Source: Acephala macrosclerotiorum (lineage: Eukaryota; Ascomycota; Leotiomycetes; Helotiales; Mollisiaceae). Taken from it: a DNA stretch of 64,000 nucleotides. Position 1 is the stretch's first letter; every line of letters begins with the position of its first letter. Positions 24,701 through 36,131 of the stretch are shown here, piece by piece. The stretch is taken from assembly GCA_014904845.1 (NCBI GenBank), contig MU119208.1, positions 620,001 to 684,000 of the forward strand, in the 5' to 3' direction. Under the pieces are notes generated by a model, which was not told the origin of the DNA, did not search any database, and worked only from the letters and a program-made list of their open reading frames with translations. A program made the translations under genes and the position numbers.

Positions 24701-27042
24701 GACACCGCTGTTGCGAGGGCGCTTCTTGGTTTCCTTGCTGTTCTGAGGAACTTGGAAGTTACCGACCGGCGGCATCTTCGATTCTCGAGCACCGTGATTT
24801 TGGGGCAATTGGTTCTGCTGAGCTTCTTCCATTGCTTTCGCGGCGGCGGCAGCTTTGGCTTGGGCGGCAGATTCGGGGAGGAATTGCTTGAAGTCTTCAA
24901 GAAGATCAGGAGCAGTGTTGAAAAGAGTAGTAACCTGTGCGTAAACGTCTTGGATGGGTTTCGATTCGCGTTGGTAGGTTTGAAGGATTTCAAGAAATTG
25001 TTTGTAGATTTCGGGTCTGTCCTGGAAACGATTCTTGAAAAGAAGTCAGCTTATATGCTCTAGGGGAAAAATTTTGCTGGTTTTGTGTTGGGTGTAGTAT
25101 TGTGGTGAACCGATGGTTTTGCTTAGTATTGTGGTGAACCGATGGTTTTGCTTAGTATTGTGGTTTTCGCGAAGCGCGAACCCCATATTCACCGAATTCG
25201 CTAACTATTGTCACGATGCTGCAAGGCAGCACATCTTGCAAGTCGTATTTTGCGTGGAAAGAAATAGAAGTACGAACCTTGATTTTGTTCACGTAACTGA
25301 TAGCGTGGTTGAATTCAACGGGTCCTCTCTTCTCAAGACCTGGCTGCGCTCCACCATTCATACCTGGTTGACCACCCGGAGTTGGGGTTTGAGTATTTCT
25401 TGGCGGATGTCCCAAAGTTGCGACTGCACTCGTCAATTGAGAAACTCCTCTTTGTTGCTGCTGGTGAACTGCTTGTTGCGCTTCGTATGTAGTATGTTGA
25501 CCTGGAGTTTGATTGTAAGGAGGAGGTTGGTTTTGGTTTTGTGGGCTGAATACACCTTCTGGGCTTTCAATGCTATGCTGCGGTTGTTGCTGCTGCTGCC
25601 AGTTTCCAGGGCGTTGTCCACCATAGTATCCTCCACCAGGACCACCCTGTACCATCACAGCATCGGGAAGTGCGCGACCTGTGCCAGTGATAGATTGTAC
25701 TGTTGTTCCCATCGGCGTTGTCACTCTTATTGTGTTTGGATCATTTCCTGCCCCGCATTCGATTCTATAACCTGGTGGTAAAAATGTATTGAAGCCTTGG
25801 ATAAGATTTGGATGACCTGCGAACAGCTCTGAGACTCGGTTTATGACTCCTGGAGTATCGATTCTGATTTGGATTGTTAGCATTTTTCTTCAACTCGTCG
25901 CAAGTTTCTTTCTGACTCACGCTTGGCTTTTGAAGTCTTTCATAATATCGAGGAACCGATTGTACACATCGGGTTGATCAGCAAACTGCACCTTTACCTG
26001 GTCAAGGTAGCTGAGCGCATCCTAGAAGATCATAAGTTAGCCACAGATCTCACAATATAAATAGAGCAGTGTTATTCGCAAGAAGCTGAATTGCCTTTGA
26101 GTTATCCATCTTCAACTTTTTATGGATATAGCAGAGGCCTCCAAGTTGGAGGCAAGTTGATCACAAGATCAACAGAGAAATAGAAGCCCGTATTAACAGC
26201 AGTGCTGCCCTCTGTACACTGTATTGTGTCGCCGGATAATGTTTGTAGAGTCAAAAACGAGAAAGACAAGGGGTAGAGGGTGCTTTTAAGTTACGTTGTC
26301 CAAGGCTAGTGGCCAAATGGCAAGATTCACGTTGGGATGGAAGGACAGATGAATCACAGCGAGGACTTACATTCAATATGGGCTGTTGGCCGCCTTGCCC
26401 CAGAGCTGGTGCACCAGGCATTTGATGACCCGGAGGGACACCAAATGGAAGTGCTTGCTGCAGCCTCGATACAGCTTCTTGTTGTTGCTGTTGTTGAGCT
26501 TGTTGTTGAGCTTGTGCCTGAGCCTGCTGTTGCTGCTGTTGAAGGGGACCGCCAAAACCGACTGGACTCGGTCCAGGACCACCGACAGGATTGTGATGGA
26601 GTATGCTCGGACCAAAGCCTTGCTGTTGCTGCTGTTGTTGGAGTTGGCTGGGAGGATTTTGAGGGTTATGCTGGAGGGGTCGGTTGGCTTCGCTGTGCAG
26701 AGGACCACCGAAAGCATTTCCTGGGCCATTAGGTGCACCTAAGGGAGCAGGAGGAGGAGCGCCGCCATGGTTTGCAAGGAGACCACCAGGGCTATGGATT
26801 GCACCTGGCAGACGTGATGCTACCGGCTGGTGGATAGGGATCGAGCCAGTGCTACTCTGGTGAGGAGCAGGTTGGTATTGTTCTCGATGTTGTCTTTCCC
26901 TCTCTTGCCTCTCGTTATGCTCTCGTTCTCGTTGCGCCAATTCTTCTTGCTGCTGCAGCTGTGCGCGTTGCCTATTGTGCTCCTCGAGATCGCGATCTCG
27001 ATCTCGGTCGTAGCCTGGTGGGCCATGAGGTGGGTTGTTCAT
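21738..27042 (-). CDS. SIN3: SIN3 transcriptional corepressor scaffold
   Basis: Eight exons: complement(21738..22322, 22375..23598, 23646..24086, 24166..24576, 24626..25033, 25278..25863, 25921..26021, 26371..27042), 1475 aa. SIN3 is the scaffold of the Rpd3-type histone deacetylase complexes. The first 224 residues are Gln/Pro-rich with Arg/Glu repeats. PAH1 ([17 protein letters not shown]) is about 225-295, PAH2 ([18 protein letters not shown]) about 440-510, PAH3 ([18 protein letters not shown]) about 620-690, and the HDAC-interacting domain ([39 protein letters not shown]) about 715-800. A conserved C-terminal region follows, split by an acidic/Ser insert. The last intron (22323-22374) begins GCAAGT: this GC-AG donor keeps phase (EW|NSMKK), whereas the GT four bases on would shift it. 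The 25034-25277 intron is long and repeat-bearing. Confidence 0.96.
25096..25180. repeat. 29-bp tandem repeat (2.4 copies) plus palindrome inside a SIN3 intron
   Basis: Two identical 29-bp units at 25096-25124 and 25125-25153 and an 11-bp partial third, followed by a perfect inverted repeat TTCGCG-AAG-CGCGAA at 25166-25180. All lie within the SIN3 intron that splits PAH2. Confidence 0.9.
26450..26640 (-). repeat. CAG/CAA-type glutamine runs in SIN3 exon 1
   Basis: Imperfect trinucleotide runs coding for poly-Gln and Gln-Ala tracts in the SIN3 N-terminus. They also create long spurious Leu-rich frames on the other strand. Confidence 0.85.
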
Positions 27043-28248
27043 GATGACAACGATAGGAGGGTGTGTCGAGAGAGTATCAAGATTTAGGATAATGGATATG
27101 GCTTTCGATGGAACTAAGTAGGGTGCTTAAGATGTATGTTAGCTATCTTCTGACTGAGGGGGAGTAAAGGATGATTAACGGTCGCAGCAGGAAAAGAGCA
27201 TGTTAGGAGCCTTAAGTGTGGTGGTTTGGAGGGCAAAATACCTTCAGAGTTCTAACTCATTCACATAACGAACTTCGGATGAAATCGCTCAGAATGTCGG
27301 TTTCGCAGTTGAGAGTGAATGTCTGTCGCTGATGATGAAGGAAAAGCTATCGCTCCTCGCATCATTGCCGACGAACAGGGGAAAAGCACGGGCCATCCAA
27401 GGCTGGTGGTGGAGCTAAAACTTGTCAGCCTTGTGGGCGAGAAACCAAAAAAATATTCTTCACGCTGGATCAAAAAGAACTCAAGTGAAATAACTGAGTT
27501 GGTAGACATTTAACTACGCTGTAATGTTTCCGCCGAAAGTTTCCCGCGGAATCTCACAATTCACTATGAACATATCTCGCAGAGAATGCTTTTCCTCTAC
27601 AAGGCTGACGGCCCACTTGAGCCACAGAAATTGAGAAAATGAAGGACGAGATGAAAATAGTGAGATCCACATTGAAGGAGATCGCAAGACGATAGTGAAC
27701 TTCATGAAACAGGTAGGAAAGTCTATAAATTTCAGGTTTGAAGAAACAGTCCGGCTTATTTTGTGGTGCCGCCTTCGAAGGTGACTTCACACACAAGATG
27801 CCATGATTATGAGTACCAACATGGAGAAGAGGTCTACACTCTATGGACAAAGTGTTGGGAGGAATACTTCATTTTCTCACACTTTGTTGAAAAGCCATTA
27901 TCACGACTCGCAGAAATTCATCGTGTCCAAAGAATGGATTTTGATGGCCGACGAGAAGTATAATAGTATGATACAACTCTTGAAATGAACCTCATGCTTC
28001 TGATTTCACCACTTCAAAATCTTCGATGTCGATACCGAATTTCTGCTCACAAGGGTAGTAGCCGGCTAACCGGCTATTATTCGATTATAAAACGGAAATG
28101 TTTTTCGTCTAGCGTGAAACCACTCTCGTAACCTTTCCACGCATATCGACATGATCTATCGTAATTCATCGTAATATCAAACAACCATCCCCAACGCCTT
28201 CTTCGCCATTCATATCCCAAATCCCATATATACCAAGCCCATATCTCC
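27043..28248. other. SIN3 upstream region
   Basis: 1.2 kb between the SIN3 start and the 3' end of the FAS1 gene, both on the minus strand. No coding evidence on either strand; expected to hold the SIN3 promoter and leader. Confidence 0.45.
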
Positions 28249-28988
28249 TCAAGCACCATAATTCCTAACCCCCTTCAATATCCAAACCTCCCCATTACGC
28301 ACGCGACTGGCAACACTCGAGACCTCAATATTTCCCGGTTGGATCTGCAAACCACAATCAGCATCACCTCCCCAATCTCTAAATTATCAAAATCAACTTA
28401 CAAGTTGGACACCATCCCTATATTCCCACCAAATCTCATCCCCTCTCAAAGTCTTAATTTTCTCTTTCTCTTCCCAAGGGGAAACACCAACAACATGCTC
28501 CTCCACAAACCTCCTCAAATTCCTCTGTGCCCTCTCCTCTCCATCTCCGCCTTCGTATGCTTGTTCACCCAGTTCATCATACTCTTTTGGATCTTCCCAC
28601 GGTTTCCTGGGGAGCGCCATAATGGCGCTATTAATCGGCGCCAATATCGTCGTGTTTGTAGATGGATCCTCGAAGCGTTGACTTATCTGGGCGAAGTCGC
28701 GGCTGGTGGGGGAGGTTAGTTGTGTTGATTGAGTGGGGGAGAGGGGGGTGGGTGAGAAAGGGGAACGTACGTGAAGCCTGCGAATATGTTGATGCTGCGG
28801 TCTTGGCCTAGGACGTCTGATAATATGACCGTATCTCCGCCAGCAGAGGGAGACTCGGTCTTATCAGATGGTGGCATCGCGGGCATGGCTGGTCCTAGAT
28901 TGTTCTGTAGAGGACGTTGTTTTGGGTTTGACGCGGCGACTGTGAGCGACGCAGTCAAGAGGGAGTAAATAAATGGTTGATACCGCAT
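28249..28988 (-). CDS. Small secreted FAS1 (fasciclin) domain protein
   Basis: Model complement(28249..28344, 28402..28702, 28771..28988), 204 aa; introns 28345-28401 and 28703-28770 are GT-AG and in phase. FAS1 domains are extracellular or vacuolar adhesion modules. The N-terminus is a likely signal peptide (MRYQPFIYSLLTASLTVAAS), then a Pro-rich linker, then one FAS1 domain of about 130 residues: LGQDRSINIFAGFTRDFAQI, the H1-like TILAPINSAIMALP, FVEEHVV, and the closing GNIEVSSVASRVRNGEVWIL. It resembles the single-domain proteins related to fission-yeast mug57. The Met at 28988 was chosen over more upstream codons because it opens the signal peptide. No GPI site or second FAS1 domain. Confidence 0.85.
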
Positions 28989-29524
28989 TTTGGCGATGTA
29001 GTGAATGGGAGAAAGTGGGTTTGGTGGTGCTGCCAATGACGAAGTTGGCGATGCAGCGTTCTGGAAATCTGGGGTGATTGGCGCTGATGAGTCAGGTTGG
29101 GGGTCCTTGGCGCAGCTGCGAAGAACGTTTCGGGGGTTACGGCGGAAATTGTTTTTGAGGTTTCTTCAATATCCTAGAAAGTTGATTTTTTCTATCTACT
29201 CGTAGTACGGAAGTTATGAGATGTTCAGCTACGCCAGTACCGTAATTTCGTGTCAACACTTCAGCTGTCCAATGAGAAGGTGGAGCTCGTACAGTGGATG
29301 GCCCATGTCGGGACCCTCTGGAGGCCGAATCAACGTAGCTAGATAAGAGCATTTAGAGTATATATTGACTTCAAGTCCTCTTTCTAATCTCTCTACATAT
29401 TTTGCGTTACTCTCATCAAAAGTTCAAGCGTTTCTTGTCATTTTATATTTGTCCCTGGCATTTCACACCCAAAATCGCTATTCCCTATCTTTACCGTCAC
29501 CCTCTCACGAACCCCATCGAGATC
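28989..29524. other. Divergent promoter region, FAS1 gene / SDR gene
   Basis: 536 bp between two start codons facing away from each other. No gene; pyrimidine-rich before the SDR start. Confidence 0.45.
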
Positions 29525-30326
29525 ATGAAAGTCATATTGTCAGGTGCAACAGGCTTCATCGGCGGCGAAGTCCTCAACCAAGCACTCGTCCATCCAAAAA
29601 TCACATCGCTCGTCTGCCTCACAAGAAAACCACTTCCCGAATCTGTGGCAAACAACCCTAAAGTCAAGGTTATAATCATCAAGGACTTCACTTCCTACCC
29701 CCCTGATGTCCTCTCCCAACTGGAAGGTGCTGAAGGTTGCATTTGGTAATTGTGGCCCAAAAACTCCTTTCGGAAGAAAAGCTGACTCTGAAAAAGGGCA
29801 CTCGGATCCCCAGCTCGCAAGAACCCAAATCTTGAACAGTGCAGAGAAATCGAAATCGGATACACTCATGCCGCTGCAGAAGCGTTTGCAAAAGCTCTTG
29901 TACCACCATTGAAAGGACAGGGAAAGAGCTTTCGATTTATGTACTTGAGTGGGAAGATGGCAGAAAGGGATACAAACAAGAAGTTGTGGTTTATGCATAA
30001 TTCGAGAACTATCAAGGTAGCCTCAGTTCCAATTCCTCGAGGTTTTGACATTCCTGACACATTTTTGCTAGGGAGAGGTAGAAAACGGCCTGCTTGCAAT
30101 TGAAGAGAAAGAGTCAGGTTTTGAGGTCTCTATTGTAAGACCAGGAGGTGTCCTCGCCAAAGATACTATCTTGCCAAACATTCTTGTCGGAATAACACTA
30201 TCGATCAAAGTCGATGAACTGGCTGCTGCTATGATTTTTGAAGGCGTTGAGAGTGCACAAGGAACGAGGACCTTGGAAAATGATGCTTTGAGACAGAAGG
30301 GCAACGAGATACTGAAGGCAATATGA
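29525..30326 (+). CDS. NAD(P)-binding Rossmann protein, atypical SDR
   Basis: Exons 29525..29745, 29797..30016, 30072..30326, 231 aa; introns 29746-29796 and 30017-30071 are GT-AG and in phase. The N-terminal GATGFIGGEVL is the dinucleotide motif of atypical or extended short-chain dehydrogenase folds. A parallel-sheet pattern follows (ITSLVCLTRKPLP, VKVIIIKDF), then GCIWALGS, FRFMYLSGKMAERD and IVRPGGVLAKD. The usual catalytic Tyr-x3-Lys is not evident, so it may be a redox sensor or a binding protein rather than a dehydrogenase. Short for the family, and no partner gene suggests a pathway. Confidence 0.85.
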
Positions 30327-31231
30327 CGCATATAAGTCAATGAGGGAACTTTGGTATTGCATAGATGATTTTTGTGCACACTCGTACACAAGGGGAAAAT
30401 AATTTCTTGCTTTGTAGCAATCCGTCACTTGTAACTTCAAACCTCTGAAGAACGTTGTGATGCTCGGGATATGAGATCCGACGATTACGGGGCTCATTCT
30501 CGCCACCCTTTTGAGCGAAGCACCGAAACTGAAATGCTGCACTGCGAACCTCCGGGTGTTTGAGAAAGAACAACATCCTCGAGCTCGAAAGCTCTCATGA
30601 TTATGCTTTCTGATGCTCTTTCACATGTCAGGAATCGGTGAGGTTTACCTACCCCTGAGATGAGCTGAGACGAATGGTCATCTGGTCATATGATGCAGCA
30701 GATGCGTTCGAAAGAAAAGTCTGGAGAAAGAGTGGCTGTGGGGAGCGGAAGTTAGCGGCAATGCAGGATCTTCACATGCGCGGGAGGGTGCTCAAAACAG
30801 CAATTTTCCCCATGCATCACGAGCCATGAATCGATGAAGTTGTGATTTCGCAGCATCGTTGCGCCGAAATCGCTGGTGTTTCTTGAGAGAAAAGCTAGAG
30901 ATCTGCAATTGGGATAACATCGATTTTGAACAAATTCATCAATATTTCAACCTCGAAATACCGAAATACCGAAAATAATCCAGACTTTGAAGCAGCCGGC
31001 TAACACAAGCTGACTTTCCAACTCCACTTCATTGGCCGAATAACCGGGACTTTGGAACAGCTGATTTGAGACTAAAGCTTCCCTGCGGACCTCGGCAGCA
31101 TTCCCCAGACTACCGTAGTGTGGGCTTCAAGTCACAAAACCACGCCTCGCTCCCTCTTGATTCCTCCTACAAACTCCAAGACTCCCAGACTTCTTTCATC
31201 TTCTCCCCATCCTCTCGTACATCCAGTCAAG
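30327..31231. other. Intergenic, no gene seen
   Basis: 0.9 kb between the SDR stop and the fumarate reductase start, both on the plus strand. Only short frames. The last 150 bp are pyrimidine-rich, as expected for a leader. Confidence 0.45.
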
Positions 31232-33336
31232 ATGACACCTAGAGTTATTGTCGTTGGTGGTGGTTGTAAGTACATCGTACGCCATCACCCCACCCAATTG
31301 ATTGCTGATCAACAACAGTGTCCGGCTTGAGTGCTGCGCATACTATTTACCTCGCAGGTGGCAATGTTGTCGTTCTAGACAAGCAAGGTATGCATACTTC
31401 CACAAACTACAATCTGCCATATCCAACAAAGTATAGGTTTCTTCGGTGGAAACTCCACAAAGGCTACGTCCGGTATCAACGGAGCCCTTACCCGAACACA
31501 AGTCGATGCGAAGATTGGCGACAGTGTCAAGCAATTCTACGATGACACCCTCAAATCTGCAAGAGACAAAGCTAGACCAGATCTCATCAAAGTCCTCACA
31601 TATAAGTCTGCCGCTGCTGTTGAATGGCTTCAAGACGTTTTCAACTTAGATTTGACCCTCGTCTCACGGCTAGGGTATGCATGACTCCCAAATGCAAAAT
31701 CACATGCTAATCCGTTCCAAACAGAGGTCACTCCCAGCCAAGAACACACAGAGGGCACGATGCGAAGTTCCCTGGTATGGCCATCACATATGCTTTGATG
31801 CAAAGACTCGAAGAACTTGCCGAGAACGAACCAGAGAGAGTACAAATCATCAAGAAGGCTCGCGTGACAGGCTTGAACAAGGAGGGTAACCTCATTACTG
31901 GTGTCAAGTACGAATTCGGTGGTGAGGAGTCGAATCTTGATGGCCCAGTTGTTCTCGCAACCGGTGGATACGCCGCCGATTTCACCGAAACCTCCCTCCT
32001 CAAGAAGTGGCGCCCAGACACATTCAACCTCTCCTCAACCAACGGCACACATGCTACTGGTGATGGACAAAAGATGGTTATGGCCATTGGTGGTAATGGC
32101 ATTGATATGGATAAGGTCCAGGTACATCCCACAGGTCTTGTTGACCCTAAGGACCCTGGATCAAAGTGGAAGTTCTTGGCCGCTGAGGCTCTCCGTGGTG
32201 AAGGTGGTCTTCTCTTAAACGGAGATGGCGACCGATTCTGCGACGAACTCGGCCACAGAGATTACGTCTCTGGTGAGATGTGGAAGCAGAAGGACAAGGG
32301 AAAATTCCCCATCAGACTCCTCCTCAACTCTAAAGCTTCGAACGTTCTTGACTTCCACACTCGCCATTATTCCGGCCGTGGTCTGATGAAGAAGATGACT
32401 GGCAAGGAGCTTGCAAAGGAGATTGGCTGCACGCCAGAGCATCTCCAGAGCACCTTCAAGGCATACAATGAGATCGCCGACGGCAAGAAGAAGGATCCAT
32501 ATGGCAAGAAGTTCTTCCACAATGGCCCACTTGACATCGATGACGACTTCCACGTTGCCGTCATGGAACCCGTTCTTCACTTCACTATGGGTGGTATCGA
32601 GATTAATGACAAGGCACAAATTCTCAACTCGGAAGGCAAGCCATTCGAGGGTCTCTTCGCCTGCGGTGAGCTTGCTGGGGGTGTCCACGGTGCCAACCGT
32701 CTCGGAGGTTCTTCGCTTCTTGGCTGTGTCGTCTACGGGCGTGTTGCTGGTGACTCAGCTAGCAATTACCTCTTCCAAAAGGCCCTTTCAGGCTCTGTCA
32801 GCGGCGCCGCGTCACGTCTCGGCCAAATATCTCTGCACATCGACCCCTCGCAGCCAGGCAAAATCTCTATCGAGTGGGATAGTCAGGGTTCAAGTTCGGG
32901 TACCGGCAGCAAGCAAGCACAACAATCACAGACGTCGGCTGGTCCAGTCTTGAAGCAGGGCGCCGACTCGGCGGACCCAGGAAAGGTTAGCAAGGCGGGC
33001 AAGCCCGCGAAGTTCTCCATTCCCGAGAAAGAGTTCACAATGGAGGAGGTTGCCAAGCACAACACCAAGGAGGACTTGTGGGTAGTAGTCAAGGGTGTTG
33101 TCCTGAAGCTCGATGACTGGCTCGAGGAGCACCCAGGTGGACCACAAGCTATCATGAACTTTATGGGACGAGATGCGACTGAGGAGTTTGAGATGTTGCA
33201 CGATGATGAAGTTATTCCCGTAGGTTCACTCGCAGATCGCTTGAAAGATAATATGCTGACCCAATACTTGTAGAAATACGCACCTTCTCAGGTCATCGGC
33301 CGTGTCAAGGGCCAGACTCCAACACTGGAGATCTAG
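31232..33336 (+). CDS. Soluble fumarate reductase (Osm1/Frd1-like) fused to cytochrome b5 domain
   Basis: Exons 31232..31265, 31319..31387, 31437..31674, 31725..33219, 33274..33336, 632 aa; four GT-AG introns, all in phase. It reduces fumarate to succinate with FAD, reoxidising cofactor when oxygen is short. The FAD-binding GGGLSGLSAA starts at residue 9 and is itself assembled across the first intron. Further on are GNSTKATSGINGA, GGHSQPRTHR, VLATGGYAADF, the substrate-region residues around FCDELGHRDYVSGEMW, and GELAGGVHGANRLGGSSLL. After a Ser/Gln/Pro linker, residues about 545-625 form a cytochrome b5 heme domain with the axial histidine in HPGG and the second near MLHDDE. There is no clear targeting peptide, so a cytosolic enzyme is likely. 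The b5 part may pass electrons to the flavin. Confidence 0.93.
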
Positions 33337-34182
33337 ATGTGTGGTTCTGTGCATTTTGGCGCAGAGTTTGGATTCGGAGCTCGGAAAATGGTTGACACTC
33401 TGTATTGATAGTATCTTCTGGAAACCCTGCATTGCACCCTCTGATTTCGAGTCTGTTGACTCTCTTTCTTGCCATATGTGACATCAAAGCTGTTTCTTGC
33501 TATTCTTGTTCGTCTATGGGAAGCTCTCCCACTTCAACATAGATCCCCAGGCGGGACTTTCTTTCCTCCCACATTCATACCCCACACAACACCTTCCTCA
33601 GCTCCAAGCGTGCCTTCTCTTCACGACACAACTCTCCTCCTTCATTAATTGACGCTTAAATTATTAGTCTCCTCCTTGTCATTTCCTTTCTTCCCTTTTC
33701 TGGCTCTACGGCTGTTCTACATTGCCTTTTCGCCCAAGTCTGCATTACACGCCCAAAGCCAGCGGCATCGAACATATTTCTCAAGCCCATCCAATGCAGT
33801 ACGACCCTCAGCACCATCTCGACGCGTCGCTGCCACCGCTGCGCACGAAGAAGTTACAATGGAGCATTCAGGAGCTTCAAAGAAAGGAAAGAAGACTCCA
33901 GAAGGAGCATTTTCAGGCTCCGACTACGTGTCCTAGCACTCTAGAAGTGACAGTCAAGAATATGTTAGCCAGTTGCATCTGATTGAATGTGGAAGGTTCC
34001 ATCGACTTAATCGATGAAGTGGCTGCAAAACTTCAGATCAAGGAAATGTCGACCAAAGCTAGAAGATTCAAAGCTCTTTCCACCGCTGACCACAGATTCT
34101 ACTTTCAAATTATATCCACTGCATCGATACGTCAAACTCTGTTTGGATCTACGTTATCAATGGACAGCCTCCAATTCGGAAC
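33337..34182. other. Spacer with likely unplaced 5' exon(s) of the kinase gene
   Basis: The frame 33794..33982 (62 codons, charged helix LRTKKLQWSIQELQRKERRL) looks coding. An acceptor at CTGACCACAG (ending 34096) leads in phase into the kinase frame at NGQPPIRNLDK. I could not settle a donor that joins them. Confidence 0.35.
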
Positions 34183-35334
34183 TTGGACAAGATGAACGCG
34201 GCTTGGAATCGCCCAACTTGGAACTTCGATAAGATCAGCGAAATTTGGGACAAGATGAGCCAAGTCTCAGGCGGCAAGTGTGTTCTCAACCCGAACGTTC
34301 GTCTTCTGGCTCCAGGTAAAACGATTGGTGGGAGTATTCGAATCCTCAAATTAATCAACACAGCAAACAGCTCAGTCTACGAAGCATTTGATCCATCCCT
34401 CCAGCAACCCGGCAATTTACAACAATCGAATTGCGCAATCAAAGCTCGTACTAAGGTCAACGGAGATGGCTCATCAGTACGGTGCAACCTAGGTAAAGAG
34501 GTCGACATCCATTACAAAGTCAACAAGCATCTCAATATTGCCACTCTATTCAAAGTCTTCGAGTACTCGACCTGCTCTTTGATGGTATTGGAATACTTTC
34601 CAGATGGTGACTTACAGACCGTCATTCATCAGACGCTCGGCGACGAGGCGTTCGTCAAGGACGCATTCCTCCAGATTCTTGAGGCTGTTGAGTTTTGTCA
34701 CAGTCAGGGCGTCTATCGTAATGTTCACGCCTCTTAGGACATTCAAAAGCTGATTCCGGCTATCCAGATCGGGATCTCAAGGCTGCAAACATCCTGGTCA
34801 ACGGTTCGAGAATTGCTCTTACCGACTTCGGACATGCAACCATGAACACAACTTCAAAAAAGGGCGTGGGAACGAAATACGCTATGAGTCCAGGTACGTT
34901 ATCATTCTCCCTCACAACATCCTATACTGATCGCACGATCTCTAGAGTGTTACACCTCACGCTACTGCGCCGAAGATGGCCCCATTCCATACGATACTGG
35001 ATCAAGCGATATCTGGTCTCTTGGCATCATTCTCGCGCACTTAATTGCAGGTCTTATGCCTTGGGAACAACCAAGCAAGGATGACGAGCTTTACAAAGGC
35101 TACCGAGAGAGTGGTCGTTTCGGTCAAGATTCGAAGTTCTCAGACAAGGCGAAGGGCATTCTCGCGAAGGTTTTGTGTGAGGATCCGACGCAACGACTTA
35201 GTATCTCTCTGTTGAGGATTCTCATTAATGATTGTGATCGATTTGGTACTGATCCATCAGCAGCCGCGCCGTATTTTTTCGGGATGGGGATTGACAATGC
35301 TGTGAGGGGTGAAAGTCTGGATCGAATGCAGTAG
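34183..35334 (+). CDS. Serine/threonine protein kinase (N-terminus unresolved)
   Basis: Exons 34183..34717, 34768..34893, 34946..35334 give 349 aa from the first Met; introns 34718-34767 and 34894-34945 are GT-AG and in phase. Kinase subdomains visible: the ATP-site lysine in CAIKA, the hinge region LMVLEYFPDGDL, the catalytic loop YHRDLKAANILVN (restored by the first intron), DFG in LTDFGHAT, GTKYAMSPE, DIWSLGIILAHLIAGLMPW and DPTQRLS. The activation loop and HRDLK resemble Ran1/Ksp1-type kinases. The glycine-rich loop is not recognisable where it should be (ILKLINTANSSVYEAFD). About 90 residues rich in Trp/Asn/Lys precede the domain. Real upstream exons are probable, so the true start may lie in 33.7-34.1 kb. 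Confidence 0.8.
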
Positions 35335-35580
35335 ATGGGTGTGCGTGTATGGTCAGATAGTCTGTGAGGAATCCTACACTCTTTGTATGACTAGGATTGA
35401 TTAATCTCATGGCATAAGCATTCCTCATGGAGAATTCCGTTCCTATGATTGGCTCCAACCCCTGTCTCGCTTAAACCCGAAGCCATGGTTTCTGGGGTAG
35501 CCACTAGCTCGGGACGGGTCCTTGGTTCATTAAACTCGACCCAATTTCAACTCTTCTCATGGTGATATTCTTCCTTCAAA

Positions 35581-36131
35581 ATGCCAGCATACCGCAACAA
35601 GACAGGACCAAACAGAGGGAAGCGCCTCCAAGGAAAAGGATGGCGTGACCCATACGGTGGATCCCTCTACTTCCAACTCAAGCGCGATAGCTTCTCACGC
35701 TGTCACGAAGTCTCGCCGCGGGGAACCATGGAGGATCTTATTGATGATCTTATCCGTAAGTCTTAAAGTTTTCAAAATGTCCCCAATCATCAATATTTAG
35801 ATTCTTCATTCTCGGGCAAAGGGTTGAGACTGACTAGCACCCAGGCGACGTAGAATCCGACTACCCTGCCCTAGATGAAGGTTTAGAATTCGCCTTCTTC
35901 TTGAGAAAACAAGCGCTTCAGCCGTCAAATCAGCGAGCCTTCAGCGTCTTCGATGGTGGCGAGACAGTCTATGTTAAGATTGTGGATGAGGAGGGCACGG
36001 AATATGTGCAGAGTTATGCGCCTGGTGGGGGGACGTGGGAGGTGAAGGTTCGAGGCAGGAAGCCTAAGGCGGAGGATGTTGTTGCTACACGGGGCATTGC
36101 GGAGGCGTATCGATTGGGACTTTTGCGGTGA
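35581..36131 (+). CDS. Conserved-looking small basic protein, function unknown
   Basis: Exons 35581..35755 and 35845..36131, 153 aa; intron 35756-35844 (GTAAGT...CCAG) in phase. The N-terminus is basic (YRNKTGPNRGKRLQGKGW), followed by an acidic helix (MEDLIDDLIRDVESDYPAL) and a beta-rich C-half (VFDGGETVYVKIVDEEGTEYV, GGGTWEVKVRGRKP). The ATG follows a clean pyrimidine leader. I do not recognise a family. Composition, splice signals and a defined fold pattern argue that it is real. Confidence 0.7.

Noticed and set aside
26337..26742. Leu-rich plus-strand frames
   Set aside because: Shadow of the CAG/CAA glutamine repeats of SIN3.
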